From NCBI GenBank assembly GCA_012295275.1, contig CM022672.1:24699930-24763929 (forward strand): 64,000 nucleotides of DNA. The letters are read 5' to 3'. The notes under the pieces were generated by a model that was not told where the DNA came from, searched no databases, and saw nothing but the letters and a program-made list of their open reading frames with translations. Source of the DNA: Chrysomallon squamiferum (lineage: Eukaryota; Mollusca; Gastropoda; Neomphalida; Peltospiridae). Below, piece by piece: positions 21,357 to 34,766 of the stretch. Both the position numbers and the translations under genes were made by a program. The stretch's first letter is position 1. Each line of letters opens with the position of its first letter.

Positions 21357-22066
21357 ATTTTCTATCAACTAATGGATTATTCTTTTGAATATGCCTGCTT
21401 TTCAAACCAAAGAGTCTCGCTTAAAACAAAATATTACTGTTTTGCTGGAAGGGGATAATAACTCATATCTAAGGAACTTTCATATAAATGTTCTCAAAAA
21501 CTTTATTTACTTGTATAATTTTTGACTATATACACCTACAGTACTATAAGTGTCTGTCTGTCTTTCTGTCTGTCTATCTATATATCATTGAGAAGTACGT
21601 TAGATCAAAAACTGTTGTAGTATTTATACGTTTCGTGGTTATATGCAGTGATCATTACACAAATATATCGTTTGTGGAGAACACGTGTATGGTGGTGCCT
21701 GCCTACCTGTTATGGGTGTGTTTTAATTATTAGCATAAGGATAATGGTTTGGACGATGTATAGGCATCATTGCATTCCAGAAATTTTATAAAATAATTTG
21801 TCTTTTGATATATATATATATATATAAGCTTTATTATTATTTTTTTAATCATTACTTATAATGCTTTTAACATACATTGGTACACGAAGCTTGTATAATT
21901 AATGTGTAAACGAATACGCAAATCATTTCAGTAATTTTATCTTTGAAAGACTATAAATTAGAATTCACGGAGTGCCCATTCAATCACAGTTACTAACTTT
22001 CATGTATTTATATATCATTAATCGTTAACATTATTTTTATAATTTATATACTTTGTACCTATAATT

Positions 22067-22072
22067 AATAAA
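22067..22072 (+). terminator. Candidate poly(A) signal of the lectin gene
   Basis: First clear AATAAA downstream of the lectin stop, about 710 nt away. The intervening sequence is AT-rich and without other genes. Confidence 0.35.
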
Positions 22073-23578
22073 ATGAGTGTTTTAGCGATACTTCGCATTT
22101 GTCTTATTAGTTTAATTTAGTCGTAACGCCACAATATGATTTACATTTGCTGTATGGACTTACATGATAATGATGACAATGGTGGTAACAATCATCGGAA
22201 TTTATAAAGATAAAACTTAGCTCAGAGATAGCCTACGTTTGTCAAACAGCACTGACTTGATCGATGGAATAATAAACATAAAATGTTAGTCAATACGCCA
22301 GATAACACGAGCCTTGTTTGTCTAGCATGATGCATGTCATGTGCACCAGATTATTTAATGCATGTTTAGGACTGATTTCATCCTAAACGTGCGTTAATAA
22401 TAATTTGTATGATTCTAAGTTGAAACTAAATATGCACAAATTAGGCAATGAATACATACGTGTGTTACGTAACATATCCGGAAACTCGTTAAAGAAAAAG
22501 ATACGCAAACAGCTGGTGACTTGAGGTTTAGCAAAATTCAAAAATAGGTAAATATTTGATAAATTGTCCAACCATTTTTTTTTGGATACACGTACATATA
22601 CACACAAATACTTGCACCCAAACGACTATTCCCAATATACATATATACATGTATATATATATATGTGATTAAAGAAACGTTAATCATTATTATTAACCTC
22701 TTAATACAGCAATTATATTAGAGAGAATGACTATAAAAAAAAAAAAAATCTTAAAATTTAAAGGTACAAAGTTATTTAATAGTAGAAATTTGATCGGTTC
22801 ATGGCTAGATAACTTTATTATTCGCCATTATAAATATTATCCTCTAACTCTACAGCTATTTGACTATCGCAAATGTTCAATCAGACTAAGCCACTGTGTT
22901 TTGTCTCCTTCAATCTACCATATAACGAACGGATTATACTACGAATATCACTAAATTGAAAGATTTTACCTATCAGAATCTCAGAACCCCATTACGAACG
23001 AAGGTCCCGATAATGAAGACGGAAGAATATTTCTGAGGAGTCAAGGTAGGATGAGGACAAAGAACAACGACAGGTAATTTCAGCCTAAGAACTGAAATAT
23101 TTTTTCTGGTGCTGGAATAAACTTTCCAAAATTGTTAAGGAATAGCATCCTGATGTTGGTGCTGTAGAAACGGGCCTAAATATTTGTAATGACACAGTGA
23201 TGGCCCAATTCTGAAGGTCCAGCAATCCAGTTTGAAATAGTCAATCCCGGATTCCTTCTACAGACGATCTGCCTGTAAGACAATCACCAAAGAGGGCTAG
23301 GAAGGATGACTCCTCTCCTTTCACCTCTTCTCAGTAAGTATCTCCTCCCCCTCCTCTGCCTCCTAACCTCCTAGCTCAGAAACAGTAAGGAAAGATAAAG
23401 TATTAATAGTATTCTTCATTTCAGAAGTTTAACTGTTTTTACCATTTTACACTATATTTGTCATTTTTAAGAGGGTGTATTTTGGGGCCAGGAACGGATT
23501 ACCTCTTATAACATGTATTTCAATGGACCATAGAACGAACGAGGCTCTGGAACCAATTAGATGCGTTATAGGGTACCC

Positions 23579-23677
23579 ACTCTATATTTTTTAATTTATT
23601 TATTTATTATTTTTTAAAATTTAATTTAATTTAATTTAATTAATTTGTTTTTTTTTTAAATTAAATTAAATTAGTTA

Positions 23678-23716
<39 letters not shown>

Positions 23717-23976
23717 TTAAAATTTATTTATTTGTTTGATAGCCAAGCAGGCACCAAGAAGGATTGAACCTACGAACTGTCATACTTTGGGGGATAACTT
23801 TGTAATATCTGAGCTTCATTTTACTCCTGTTAGTATTTCTTGTCCTCCTCCGTCTGTTATCACTCACTTCTGTTACTGCTGCTGTCTTTTAAATTCCATT
23901 ATTAATCTTACGTTATACTGGACTTATTATTATCATCATCATCATCATCATCATTATCATCATCATCATCATCATC

Positions 23977-24027
<51 letters not shown>
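23579..24027. repeat. AT-rich inverted/simple repeats with (TCA)n and (TTA)n arrays
   Basis: A TTTAATTTAATTTAA/TTAAATTAAATTAAA inverted patch (about 23620-23670) and poly(T) (23683-23708) come first. A TCA trinucleotide array (23931-23978) then runs directly into a TTA array (23979-24027). Confidence 0.85.
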
Positions 24028-24028
<1 letters not shown>

Positions 24029-24429
24029 TGATGCACTTTTTTTTGACGTCAAGGTTTATAATACTATTGCTGTCGGAGATTATCAATACTGGCAGTACAC
24101 CGTTTTATAGTCGATATTACTCCGTTGAAAAAGTCTACACTGAAGTGAGCTTATATTCATTAGAAATAAGCCGTATCTATCTGTCTATCCGTCTGCTTGT
24201 CTGTTTTAAACACTGAAACAAAATGACGTCACTTATACTAGTCTTAAATTGCAAATAAATATCTTTTGAATATAATATTTATTTTTGAAACAACAATAGA
24301 GGTTGGCTATAAGATGCTGCTTCCGCTGCTGTTGATGATGATAAGAAAAAACTACAAAAGATGATGAAAAAAGACAGCTTTCTCAAGTTTCAGACATCTG
24401 TCCGAATCATAACATGTTAAAAACGGTCG

Positions 24430-24431
<2 letters not shown>

Positions 24432-24496
<65 letters not shown>
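24432..24496. repeat. (CT)n microsatellite
   Basis: Uninterrupted CT tract of 65 bp ending in a short AT run. The open frames across it are artefacts of the repeat. Confidence 0.95.
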
Positions 24497-24506
<10 letters not shown>

Positions 24507-25360
24507 GTAATTACGCATGTACGTGTTTCTTTGTGGGTATACGTGCCTGCCTGCTTGAATGCCTGTTTATTTATTGGTATTGGTGTTTCTATGATTAAAA
24601 ATGTTCCCACCCAGCGTTAACACCAACTCTAGACTTTAGATCAACTTCTAACACGCAACTCTCTCTCACCTTGCTAAAAGGTTAACTAAATATACATTAC
24701 ATTTTTTTTTTTGGAAAAAATAAGAAAGAAAGAACTTTTATTGAAATCTCACTTTTAAAATAATCCCTAACTCTTTCTATTTAGCATAATGATATTCGTG
24801 TTTCTTCAGAACACTCTGTGCAGGTAGCATTAAGATTTGTACAATACAGAAGTTTAAAAAAAAAAACATGTTATGCAAATTAAAACAATAGAAAAACAAC
24901 CTATGAAGTAATAAAATAAATAATAAATTATTTAAAAAAAATATCCTGTATGATAACATCTAAATAGAATGGATAAAATATATACCTATCTTTTTTATCT
25001 TTTTTTTTTTTTTTTTTTTTTAAATCGTGAAGTATGAGACAGAATCATGAATAGCTGCTAAATAAATTTTATCTCTTTGAAGACAGAACTTAAACAATTT
25101 CCATATTTTAACTCACCTCATAATGCATTCACTCCCAGCTGTCAAGAACACTGGCACGATAAAACGTAAAATTTTTAAAAAGTTTAAAAAATTAAAAATG
25201 CTGAGTTGCTTTTCTCATGCAATGAATCACTGACAAGCACAAAGCATTGGTGTTTAGTGTCCCGTGCATACATACAGCCATTTATCACATCGTTATTTCA
25301 ACACAAGCATTAAACTAGCTGCAACTACATACATGTAAATTTATTTCAGAAATAATATAT

Positions 25361-25362
<2 letters not shown>

Positions 25363-25434
<72 letters not shown>

Positions 25435-25525
25435 TATAATGATAATGATAATAATATAATGATGATGATTTGATGATAATAATTAAAAATATTTATTATT
25501 ATTATTATTATTAGTTATTATTATT
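25363..25525. repeat. (AAT)n array with mixed AT-rich tail
   Basis: A long AAT array (to about 25436) followed by AATGAT variants and a TTA run in the opposite phase, which can form a hairpin. Confidence 0.9.
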
Positions 25526-25984
25526 TTTAATTAAAAAAAAAAATTAAATTGAATTAAATTAAATAAGACAGAATGGAAATTAGAATGTAAATTTGAAAAA
25601 AAAAAAAAAAAAAAAAAAAAATTATTATCTCATTGAATCTGATATACACTTCTCTTATCTTCCCCCCCCCATTAATATGAAGTATAAATTATTATTATGT
25701 GAAAGCTGAATATGCAGCTTTTACAACTTCCTTAGACAGATCGATGACCGAGATAAATGTATTATTAAAACTGGCTAGAGAGAAGACAGATAATAATAAT
25801 AATTAAAAAACAGGAGATGTAAGAAAAAAGAAGGAGAAGGGAAGTAATACAGCAAGATGTGGTGGTGGGGAAACAGAAAGAAAAATATCAGGGAAATGAT
25901 GGAAAACAGGAAGGTAATAGGAACAGTGGAAAGGATCACACATATATCAGAAAACGTATGTGTATGTATATATGTATGTATGTA

Positions 25985-26366
25985 CTGTTGATCCTCGATT
26001 TCCGGGACCTCGGGAAATTCTAACGTAATCTGGAAAGATAATAAAATCAGAACTTACAGCCATCTCTCACTTTCCAATTCGGCATGAGTAAATTTTACAA
26101 CAAGCACCCATATCCATCGTAGCTAACAAAATTCAGCCAGCTTAGCGTTAATTGTTCTGCTGTACATTTTTCTTTACATGTACTTTATGACATGTATTTG
26201 CATTGTTTTTATGTCTGCATATTGTTCTTACATTATTATATTCTTGTATTGTGTAGCTGTTGTATGTAGTAAAGTTTAATGTTTACATTTGCGATTTCCC
26301 AGACGTTTTACATATCCCAGGGACCGGTACTACCCTCTATTAGTCAGTGAAATTGACGGTCAACAG
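25985..26366. mobile_element. MITE-like non-autonomous DNA transposon with TA target duplication
   Basis: A 382-bp block with terminal inverted repeats: left end CTGTTGATCCTCGATTTC; right end read in reverse CTGTTGACCGTCAATTTC (15 of 18 match). Both sides are flanked by TA (25983-25984 and 26367-26368). It sits inside a TATG microsatellite whose repeats continue on both sides, which marks the insertion point. The TA duplication fits the Tc1/mariner superfamily, and the end sequence recalls pogo/Tigger elements. There is no transposase frame, so it would be non-autonomous. Confidence 0.7.
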
Positions 26367-26368
26367 TA

Positions 26369-26575
26369 TGTATGTATGTATTATGTATTTTTGTATATAT
26401 GCATTCATGTATGAATGTACGTAATTACGTACGTTTTTTTATATATGTATGTATGTATGTGTGTAATGTATGGGGATGTATGTGTATGTGCGTACAAGTA
26501 GATGGATATATCTGTGTGCTTGTGGGTGTATGTGTGTGTGTGTGAGTGTGTGTGTGTGTGAGTGTGCGTGTGTTA
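26369..26575. repeat. TATG/TG-rich microsatellite block
   Basis: Mixed GTAT and GT tracts flank the MITE-like element on its right. The His/Thr-rich open frames here are repeat artefacts. Confidence 0.9.
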
Positions 26576-26749
26576 GGGGCTGTATGCACGTATGCGTAAA
26601 TATTACAGAAGTACTTTGCCTGAGACACGTGTCAGGTCGATAGTCAGACAAACGTCACTGAATGCACAGAACATCAGTGCCATCTTTATGTAATAAGACA
26701 CTATCTAAACGATAAAGTAAAAATTCAGACAGGACTGCGCTATTAAATA

Positions 26750-27770
26750 ATATGGATTCGGAGTATTATTTGAACGATCTTGTCGGTAAACAAACGTTTT
26801 TGCAGTCGCATTCAAAGTGAAAGATTTGTTCCACGACAGGTCTTTTGATGTGAGCAAAACCATTGAAATCTCATCGGTTTAATTTGGTCGCTACAAGGTC
26901 AGTGGATGTCTTACTTTTGATAATTTTGCCAATTGATGCCGGTCTTAAACGAGCTAACGTTGTTTGGAACGATTGCCACCGAGTTAATTGATTTGGGCCG
27001 ACTAGGATTCAGGCAGCGTTTGAAAACCCCTGTGATGGGAATGTCAATGGGCGAATCTTGTGTCGCCGAAATTGTTTAACGTTAGATTTAATTGAAACAA
27101 GTCCGCTCAGGAATCAGAGGCCTGTTTAAAATCGTTATTGCAGTTTATGTTGTTAACTCGATTTCTTTAGATGTTAGGAAACAGAAGTCGGATGCCGGAG
27201 GAAAAGGAAAGGTTTGATTCGCGATCCTCGGCGAGAAATCGCGTTAAATTAGAGCACCACCCTATCACGCGTAGGAATCAAATCAAATTTTGTCTTTTCT
27301 CATTACGCGAGCAAATGTAGTGCAGAATTGCGCGTCGCGAGCAGACGATAAGGATTTGATTACAAGGCAAATCAGACACGCGTCTCTCATGAAATCATTA
27401 ATAGCATAATTTGCCTCTCGAAATCTTCATGGCTTTTCTCAAGTGGGGATGATGATTGAGAGGCGCGGCTTGATTTCTGGCTAATGAACTTACACCTCGT
27501 CCCATGAAACATGAGTGGAAATTCGGCTGACAAAAGACAGAAGTGGACAGGGTCGCTCCACCAGCTACTCTTGCTTCTCTGGGGACGAGTTTCTCCTACT
27601 GTATACAAACTTGTGCTGGAAGGCAGAGCTAATTTTGTCACATTTGACGGAACGTCAGACACGGTTAGTCGACTGTGTTGTTAATGCCGGGTCCAAGGGA
27701 GGTGCAACTGTCGGACATTATTTATGGCTATTCTCAACAAGCGGCGTTGAATTCAACGTTTAGATAAAGT
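26750..27770. promoter_or_regulatory. GC-richer, non-repetitive island A: candidate conserved regulatory element
   Basis: About 1 kb without simple repeats stands out in the AT-rich desert. It contains homeodomain-type cores (TTAATTGATTT near 26974, TTTAATTGAAA near 27088) and several CpG-containing stretches. Short open frames on both strands (27387-27662 minus, 27515-27763 plus) show no family resemblance. The call rests on composition only. Confidence 0.35.
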
Positions 27771-29093
27771 ATATCTGTCATTTTAGACTATCAGACATCT
27801 CAACAAAAACAACAACAACAGCAGCAATAACAACATCAGCACCATTTAAAAAAAAAAAAAGCTGTTATTGTATGCTTTGTATTATAAAATGAAAGCAAAC
27901 ATTATTAAATGAATGTGTATATATGTCATTCTGTATGTATGTAAATATATTTGGGAAATATATGAATCTCTCAATAAGTCTCTGTAATTGCAAGAACACA
28001 AAACATTTTATGACTATACATGTTTTGTAAAATTGTCATCCACTTCCTATAAAACGTATCATTATAATTAAACAGCCCCAGTGGTGCATACATTCATTGG
28101 TAAGCACATGAAGGCGAGATGTAACATTGGAGATTTTTTTGAAAAACATGAACAAAATAATCATAATTTAAACTGCACGTGTTGTTGTTTTATTTCTACT
28201 GCAACAATATTTCTAATAACTTACTGGTTTTCTGGTATTACATAAATAGCTACGTTGTCTGATACGAACTAGGATTTGATTGAAGTTCGCGTTTATTACA
28301 TATTCATGAACACAGTTTATGTATTTTGATATGCGAAGGGTCGAAAAAAAACATTGATTTATGGGTTTCATTCTCTTTATGTCAAACGTATCATATTCAG
28401 CGACATTTGAGAGAGAAATAAATTTCATTTACTCTGCTGTATTTGATTTGTTAAAGTTTCCTAAATACGAAGATTTCATAGTACTGTGTATATTAATATG
28501 CCGAAAGTTCCTAAAGCTACATTTAATTATTCCAGATGACCCACACCATACAATTCCGTCAATTGTAAAACTGTAGTAGTTTTCCATGCATAAAAGAAAA
28601 AATGTTTTTTTATTACTATATAAGGCAATTAATACCACTCGTAACCGCAACTACGTTAATATATACAGAGAAAAATAAAATAAAAGACTGAGACACAGCA
28701 AACAAAGGTAGACTGAGAATTACAGAGAGTGAGAAAGATGCAAAGAGATTAAGATTTTTAGAATGATAAAGAGATAGATAGAGAGAAAGGAAAAACAGAG
28801 AAAGAGAAATAATGAAAGAAACAAGGCAATTTTCATTAGGAAATTTCAATTTCAGATGGGAAATAGGAAATAGCTTTGATGGATCAACAGTCATGCAGTA
28901 ATTTAATATAAAGACAACGCTTAATCTTCGTATGAAAGGCTTTGTACAGAAATAAGACATTAGGGACAACAAAATCTGTACCTTAGAGCTCATGAACGAA
29001 GATAAATTCACACACACACAAACAGAGTCCTGTCTGTGCACAAATACATAAGAATATACGTTTTTTTTTTTTTTTTTTTTTTTTTTTTATTTA

Positions 29094-29133
<40 letters not shown>

Positions 29134-29329
29134 GTATAACAGAAATGACCAATAAATAAATAATTTAAAAAAAAAAGAAGTATTAAAAATAAACCATAAA
29201 GACATAGAAAGTTGATAATAAAATAAGTCTAAAAAAAAAAAAAAAAGTCAGAAGAAAAACATACTGTTTACTGAGTGACTGTAGAATACAAGATGAAGCA
29301 GATTAAAGTACTAGCAGTAACGCCAAAAG
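27771..29329. other. Desert segment without recognised gene
   Basis: AT-rich sequence with poly(A)/poly(T) tracts (for example 29060-29129) and a purine-rich stretch near 28680-28830. Nothing else was supported. Confidence 0.5.
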
Positions 29330-29830
29330 AGGCCTAATTTCTCACGACATTTATACAAAGAACATCAATATTTTAACGTGGAAAACTGAATAGAGGGCAG
29401 TTCCCGTTGGCGTCTTCATACCCAACTCGTGACAGTACCAACTTTCTCACAAAATTAACGCTGGCTTAGGCTAGCAACGTCTTACAGTCCGTCACCGAGA
29501 AACTGACTTTTCTTCACCTTGCCCGAATTGGCGGCCCGTCTAGCTTTTTACCTGACACCATTGCAGCGGGAAGGTGTTTCTGCTAATTCCCTTTGTCGCA
29601 GCTCTGTAACGAGAAAAGCATAATTGACGAAGAGTTCTGGCTTGAGGTGCAAAAGAACAGTTACTGAAGGGGAAGGTTATTAAGGAAATCTTATAACGGA
29701 TGGTCGGAGGTGAGAGTTTCCCACGTCCTGGTCGCTTTGATGCCTCGGTTCGCGTCGTCCGCCTTGCACGAGTCGAGGCGCGGTGACAGCATCATCTCGT
29801 GATCTCTCGTCAAATCTCATTATATTAACG
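29330..29830. promoter_or_regulatory. GC-richer, non-repetitive island B: candidate regulatory element
   Basis: About 500 bp of CpG-containing unique sequence between AT-rich repeats, with no coding frame. It contains GCATAATTGACG near 29620 and ends in a CpG-rich patch (29735-29800). The role is inferred from base composition. Confidence 0.3.
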
Positions 29831-29955
29831 AACATACTTAAAGGGAAATTTGCAGCAGCTTCAGAATATTATTATGGTGTTTAGTTGAAGAATGTAAATT
29901 TTCGCTACCTTGATTATATAAAAAAAAGGGTACCTCATTCCCATGAAATGTATGT

Positions 29956-29957
<2 letters not shown>

Positions 29958-30041
<84 letters not shown>
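29958..30041. repeat. (TTAT)n/(TTA)n microsatellite
   Basis: TTAT tetramer units pass directly into TTA trimer units. Confidence 0.95.
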
Positions 30042-30043
<2 letters not shown>

Positions 30044-30763
30044 AAATAAACTTGTACAAATGTCTTTGTTGTACAATGCCCGTTAAACAGAAGTGACCCC
30101 TTTTTTTTTTTTTTTTTAGAAAATTATATTAATATATATTTCTCATTAAATCATATATTTATTCATCTTATATCTTAAATGCCGAATCAGAAAAATGTTA
30201 AACAATTGTCGTTGAAGCAAATTAAAAATGTCTGCTACTCATTCTAGACTATGAGACGGAGATCATTCTTGGCGTCTTAGAGTAACTTCAACATAACAAC
30301 AGCAACAGTGTTATTGCTACTTCTACTTATAAATACTAATGCTGTTCTTCTAAATGTTCTGTTTCAATTAGTTTTTAATCCTCTTTAGTTTTTATTGTTA
30401 ATTATATGAAAAATAAATAAAGAAAAGAGAGAGAGCGAGAAAGAAAAAAAAAAAAGAAGAAGAAGAAGAAGAAAAAGAAGAAAAAAACCAATAACGACCA
30501 CAATAACAATGGCAGTGATTTAGAAAATCATTTAAATTAATTAATGACTTTAACGAGAAACTAACTACGTGTCAAACTGATTTATAAAAGAGATAAAATC
30601 AGATGTAATATAGAAATAAAAAAATGGGTCCAACTTATGTGTATTAATGGAATTCTGTTACATTTTGTTTACTTTGAGGATACCACTAATATCAATAATA
30701 ACAACATAACAAAACAAAATAATACCCACCCAGAAAATATAAATCAATAACAAAATAAGATAA

Positions 30764-30766
<3 letters not shown>

Positions 30767-30827
<61 letters not shown>

Positions 30828-30828
30828 G

Positions 30829-30880
<52 letters not shown>

Positions 30881-30965
30881 TATGTATATGTATGTATATG
30901 TATGTATATGTATATTTATGTATGTATATGTATATACACATGTATGTATGTATATGTACAGAATG
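30767..30965. repeat. (TA)n and TATG compound microsatellite
   Basis: Two long TA tracts are separated and followed by TATG units. The Tyr/Ile/His open frame on the minus strand is a repeat artefact. Confidence 0.95.
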
Positions 30966-31439
30966 TATGTATAACTGATTAAAATGTATTGTTTTGCCTT
31001 TGATTTTCAGTGTCAAAGGAAATGATAATACCGTGTATATTTAAAAAAAAAAAAAAAAAAAAAATTAAATTAAAACATTTCTGTAAAAGATTAACATATA
31101 TATATTTACAAATGTAACATTAGCAAAGAATATGTTACATAGTTAACTTGATAAACAGATAATAATTCGTTTTTACTTGGAAAAAAAAAAAAATAAAAAT
31201 TAACTCCTCTTTCCCCATTTTTCTGGTAATCATTGTATTGTGCGGAACATTTGGAAGTAATTAGCTATTTGTAATTCGAATCCTGATCTCAGCATTTGAT
31301 AGTTACCTCATTTCTCGATCAACCAAAGCCAAGACCAAAAAAAAAAAAAAAAAAAATTCAAGACTAAACCTATATATATATATATATATATAAAAGAAAT
31401 AATTAATCAGAATAAATAAATAAACAATAAAATAAAAAA

Positions 31440-31680
31440 GCGCCCAACTGTGAAATGCGTGTTTGTGACAGCTGTGAGATTTCTAAGGACGTGGCTTCGT
31501 ACAACGGCTGATTAATCCAAGAGTTAGATAGGCCTGATCGCCATTCAGCGAAAACATTACGTAAAGCAGTCTAACCCAAAACGCGAGCACGTACGTAAAA
31601 CAATGGCCTGTAAGTCTGGCTAGGTGGGATCATGCTAAAGGGCGGATAAGCGTTGTTGGATGGGTGGAGATGATCACAGG
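31440..31680. promoter_or_regulatory. GC-richer, non-repetitive island C: candidate regulatory element
   Basis: About 240 bp of unique CpG-containing sequence. It includes GCTGATTAATCC (31508-31519), which contains a TAATCC core of the Otx/bicoid type. No coding frame. Confidence 0.3.
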
Positions 31681-34489
31681 GATTTTACATATATACGTAC
31701 TGAACTGAGTGGGAAGAAGACTTTGTTATTGCTATTTTTTGTTTTTGTTTTTTTGTTTGTTTGTTTTGTTTGTTTTTTGATTTTTTTAGTATTATTATTA
31801 TTTTTTTTTTTTAAAGTGAAATGGACCCAAGCGCACAGCCTTCACTTCTGTTTGAAATTTTTTTTTTTATTTTTTTTATTGTTTTATAGTGAAAGGAAAA
31901 TTTAAAAGATTGTTATATAAAGTGTACAGTTTTATATATATATATATATATATAAATATATTATTTTAAATTTACAACAACAAAAATAATAACAACAACA
32001 ACAATAATAATAATAATAATAAAATGTATTCATTTATAATTTCTTTTTCCTTTGGATTTGTACATTTAATTTAATTTTATAATATTAAAGTTTTAAATGT
32101 TTTTCAAAATATATAAGATAATTCATAGTTCTTCTAAAAATTGATTTATAATACCGACTTACTCCTCAAACATATACAACACACATCTGTGTTTTAAATA
32201 ATTGAGTTAAAAGCTTTTTTTCACTTCTATAACTTACACTGTTAATCACAATTTTCGTCATTAATGCTTCTGCATATAGATAAAAATATATCCAAGCGCA
32301 TAATTTTTTTCTTTGATAAACGACTAGTGAATAATTTACATAGTATAATTATATTACGTACGATGTTTGAAAAAATAGATAACGATAATTATGTAGTTTG
32401 TTTACTTTGGTTATGGAATCAGTTTTTAAAACAAAAACCTTTTATTTTAATTTCTACCGCATGAAATACAATAATAAAAAGTGAACAAAAACAACAGTTA
32501 CCATTCTGTTGTAGTGATAATTCAATCGTATAACAATTACAGTTTTGATGATATTTCTGCCTCATAATTAGTTCGTTAATTTGATAGTTTAGAGAATCCT
32601 TTTATGTTAATTTTAACTAAAATAAATCTATAAACCTCTACTGATTAAAAAATATATTTGTTTCTTATTACCATTCCAGCCAAAATAGTAATACTTGCAT
32701 AAATATGACAAAATTCTATAACCAATATTAAATGAGTTTTAAACTTAGAACAGAATGCGTATCCTAAATACAAACATTATCTAGTACGCTGTGTGTGTAT
32801 TTATCTATATTATCTACAACTTACGTAAATCATTTTTGTTACAGATAACTATTTTCAAAATCGCACTACTAAACGTAGGTAAACAATAAATTATTAATCT
32901 GTGTTTACTGCAGATGACATATTTTTCAGACGATATTTCATGACATATTTTACTTCTCTATGTAACAATATTTTTATTCTATGCTTATATATATATATAT
33001 TTGTCTTGTTTAATAAATAAATAAACAAATACATAAATACATGCATTCATGTACCTGTTTTGTTAAAAAATAATAATAATTAAAAAAAAAAAAAAAAAAA
33101 AAAAATAATAATAATAATAAAAATAATAATAACAAAATATATATATATATATATAAAACTAAACAAAAACAAAACAATGTAGATTTTAGTTCCAGTTTAT
33201 ACTTATTTTATCTATTTCACAAGCACTTTAAGCAGATACAGCAATTCCATTCATTACTCAACGACCAGTTTACTGAAGCCGTGGTTTGTCCAGTATCACC
33301 TGCAGTAAAATGCACGTGTAGATCCCATGCTGCTGATGTGAAGAAGTAAAAAGGAATTTTCTCACAAACTAAAAACTAAGCTATAAATCCTCTGCAGCGG
33401 ATGAAAAAACACTTTAAAGAAAAGAAAAAAGAAAAAAGAAAAAACCAAGAAAAAACAACAAACTAGCCATTCCCCTGAAAATTCTGTCAGAAATAGTATA
33501 ATTTAATGTTTGACATTCAACAGCTGATGAAAGAAAATTAATCAGTTTTTCCAATAATGTCGTTAAACAAGACAACTTTATATTCTGGAAAATTCTCAGG
33601 CGTATTATAATTTGATTATAATATATATTGAATTTTTATTTTTATCTTTATGTGTGTGTATGTATGTGTGTGTGGGTGTGTGTGTTTAAAGCACTCACAC
33701 ACATATATTTTTTAACTGTCGTAGAGCTTAATATTAATGTATTTTACATGTACTTTTTTTTAATATATAATTTAGCATTTTCTATCTTTTAAACAGTACA
33801 TGTTTCGATCACTCTTTGTTCAACTGACTGTGTGTATATTTACTACATTTTCAATTTTTGTAACAATAACTTAAGACATACACAGTTAAATATATAGATT
33901 TTCTTTATTGAAACACGGTTATTGAACTATTTATTAAAGATATTTAATTATTATATCTTATTAAATTTGCCATGTTAATAAAAGAAAAAAAAAAAAAAAA
34001 AAATAAAGACTACCGAAAGTGAAACTAAAGTATTGTAAAAGTATACAAACAATTATTCCGACAATTATCTGTAGAACGTAAGAAATCGATAATCGTTCTA
34101 ATATTTCAAATATATTTTACAATTTTTACATTTTTACTTTTTTACTTTTTACTTTTTTTAATGTTGAATAATACCAAATTTAAAAAAAATAAATAAATAA
34201 ATAAAAAATGATAAAAGAAATTAAAAAAAAAAAACCATTAAAAATTGTTACATAAATCGTACGTGTATTGTTTAATCGCTGTCAATTGCAGGCATGTATA
34301 AAATAATATTTATATTAGGTTACTTTAACGGGTTCACGTATTTGTATCATATGGTTCAGTACTGAAAACTGAATCTCACAGCGATGACTATACATCAAAT
34401 CTATCATAAACAAGTCTTTTTTTTTTTTTTTTTTTAAAGGTGCAAACCGTTTTATCTGTTTAAAAAATAAATAATAATTAAGAAAAAAA
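31681..34489. other. Desert segment without recognised gene
   Basis: AT-rich, with poly(T) runs giving artefactual Phe-rich frames (31730-31905) and mixed AT/AAT repeats (33060-33160). A small unique patch lies at about 33230-33330 and includes CACGTG. Confidence 0.5.
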
Positions 34490-34735
34490 ATTCCGTCGAA
34501 ACTGTTACGTATAGAAGTTCAAAGACTCCTCCACTCTGAACACGCGAGAATCAAACTGATGGCGCCATTGGCAAACTATCAATGGCAAAAGATGTGTTTT
34601 GTTTAATTTCCACTTGACTAAAGCTTACATTTCGATAACATGCTTTTGCTGGGAACAGCTGTTGGCGGTTACGTTACAAAACTACCGTTAAAGGGCACGG
34701 CCAGGTTATGTTGAAACACGATTACTTTCCTAGAA
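34490..34735. promoter_or_regulatory. GC-richer, non-repetitive island D: candidate regulatory element
   Basis: About 245 bp of unique sequence with ATGGCGCCATTGG (34559-34571), CAGCTG near 34660 and GTTACGTTAC near 34670. It is surrounded by A/T-rich simple sequence. No coding frame. Confidence 0.3.

Positions 34736-34766
<31 letters not shown>

Larger units (their letters stand above)
22073..25984. other. Gene desert, first part: no gene recognised
   Basis: AT-rich, with a non-repetitive patch at about 22960-23580 that could be an old transposon (see findings), then simple repeats. On the minus strand GGTTCAATCC near 23764-23773 fits a Pol III B-box, but no A-box was found. No coding exon is supported. 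Confidence 0.5.

Noticed and set aside
23736-23830. tRNA gene or tRNA-derived SINE suggested by a B-box on the minus strand
   Set aside because: No A-box at the right distance and no cloverleaf could be drawn. Kept only as a remark on the desert segment.
27387-27763. Overlapping frames on both strands of island A
   Set aside because: Neither resembles a known family and no splice-bounded exon fits. Unique GC-richer sequence yields such frames by chance.
31660-31905. Phe/Leu-rich frame resembling a membrane protein
   Set aside because: It is produced by poly(T) tracts.
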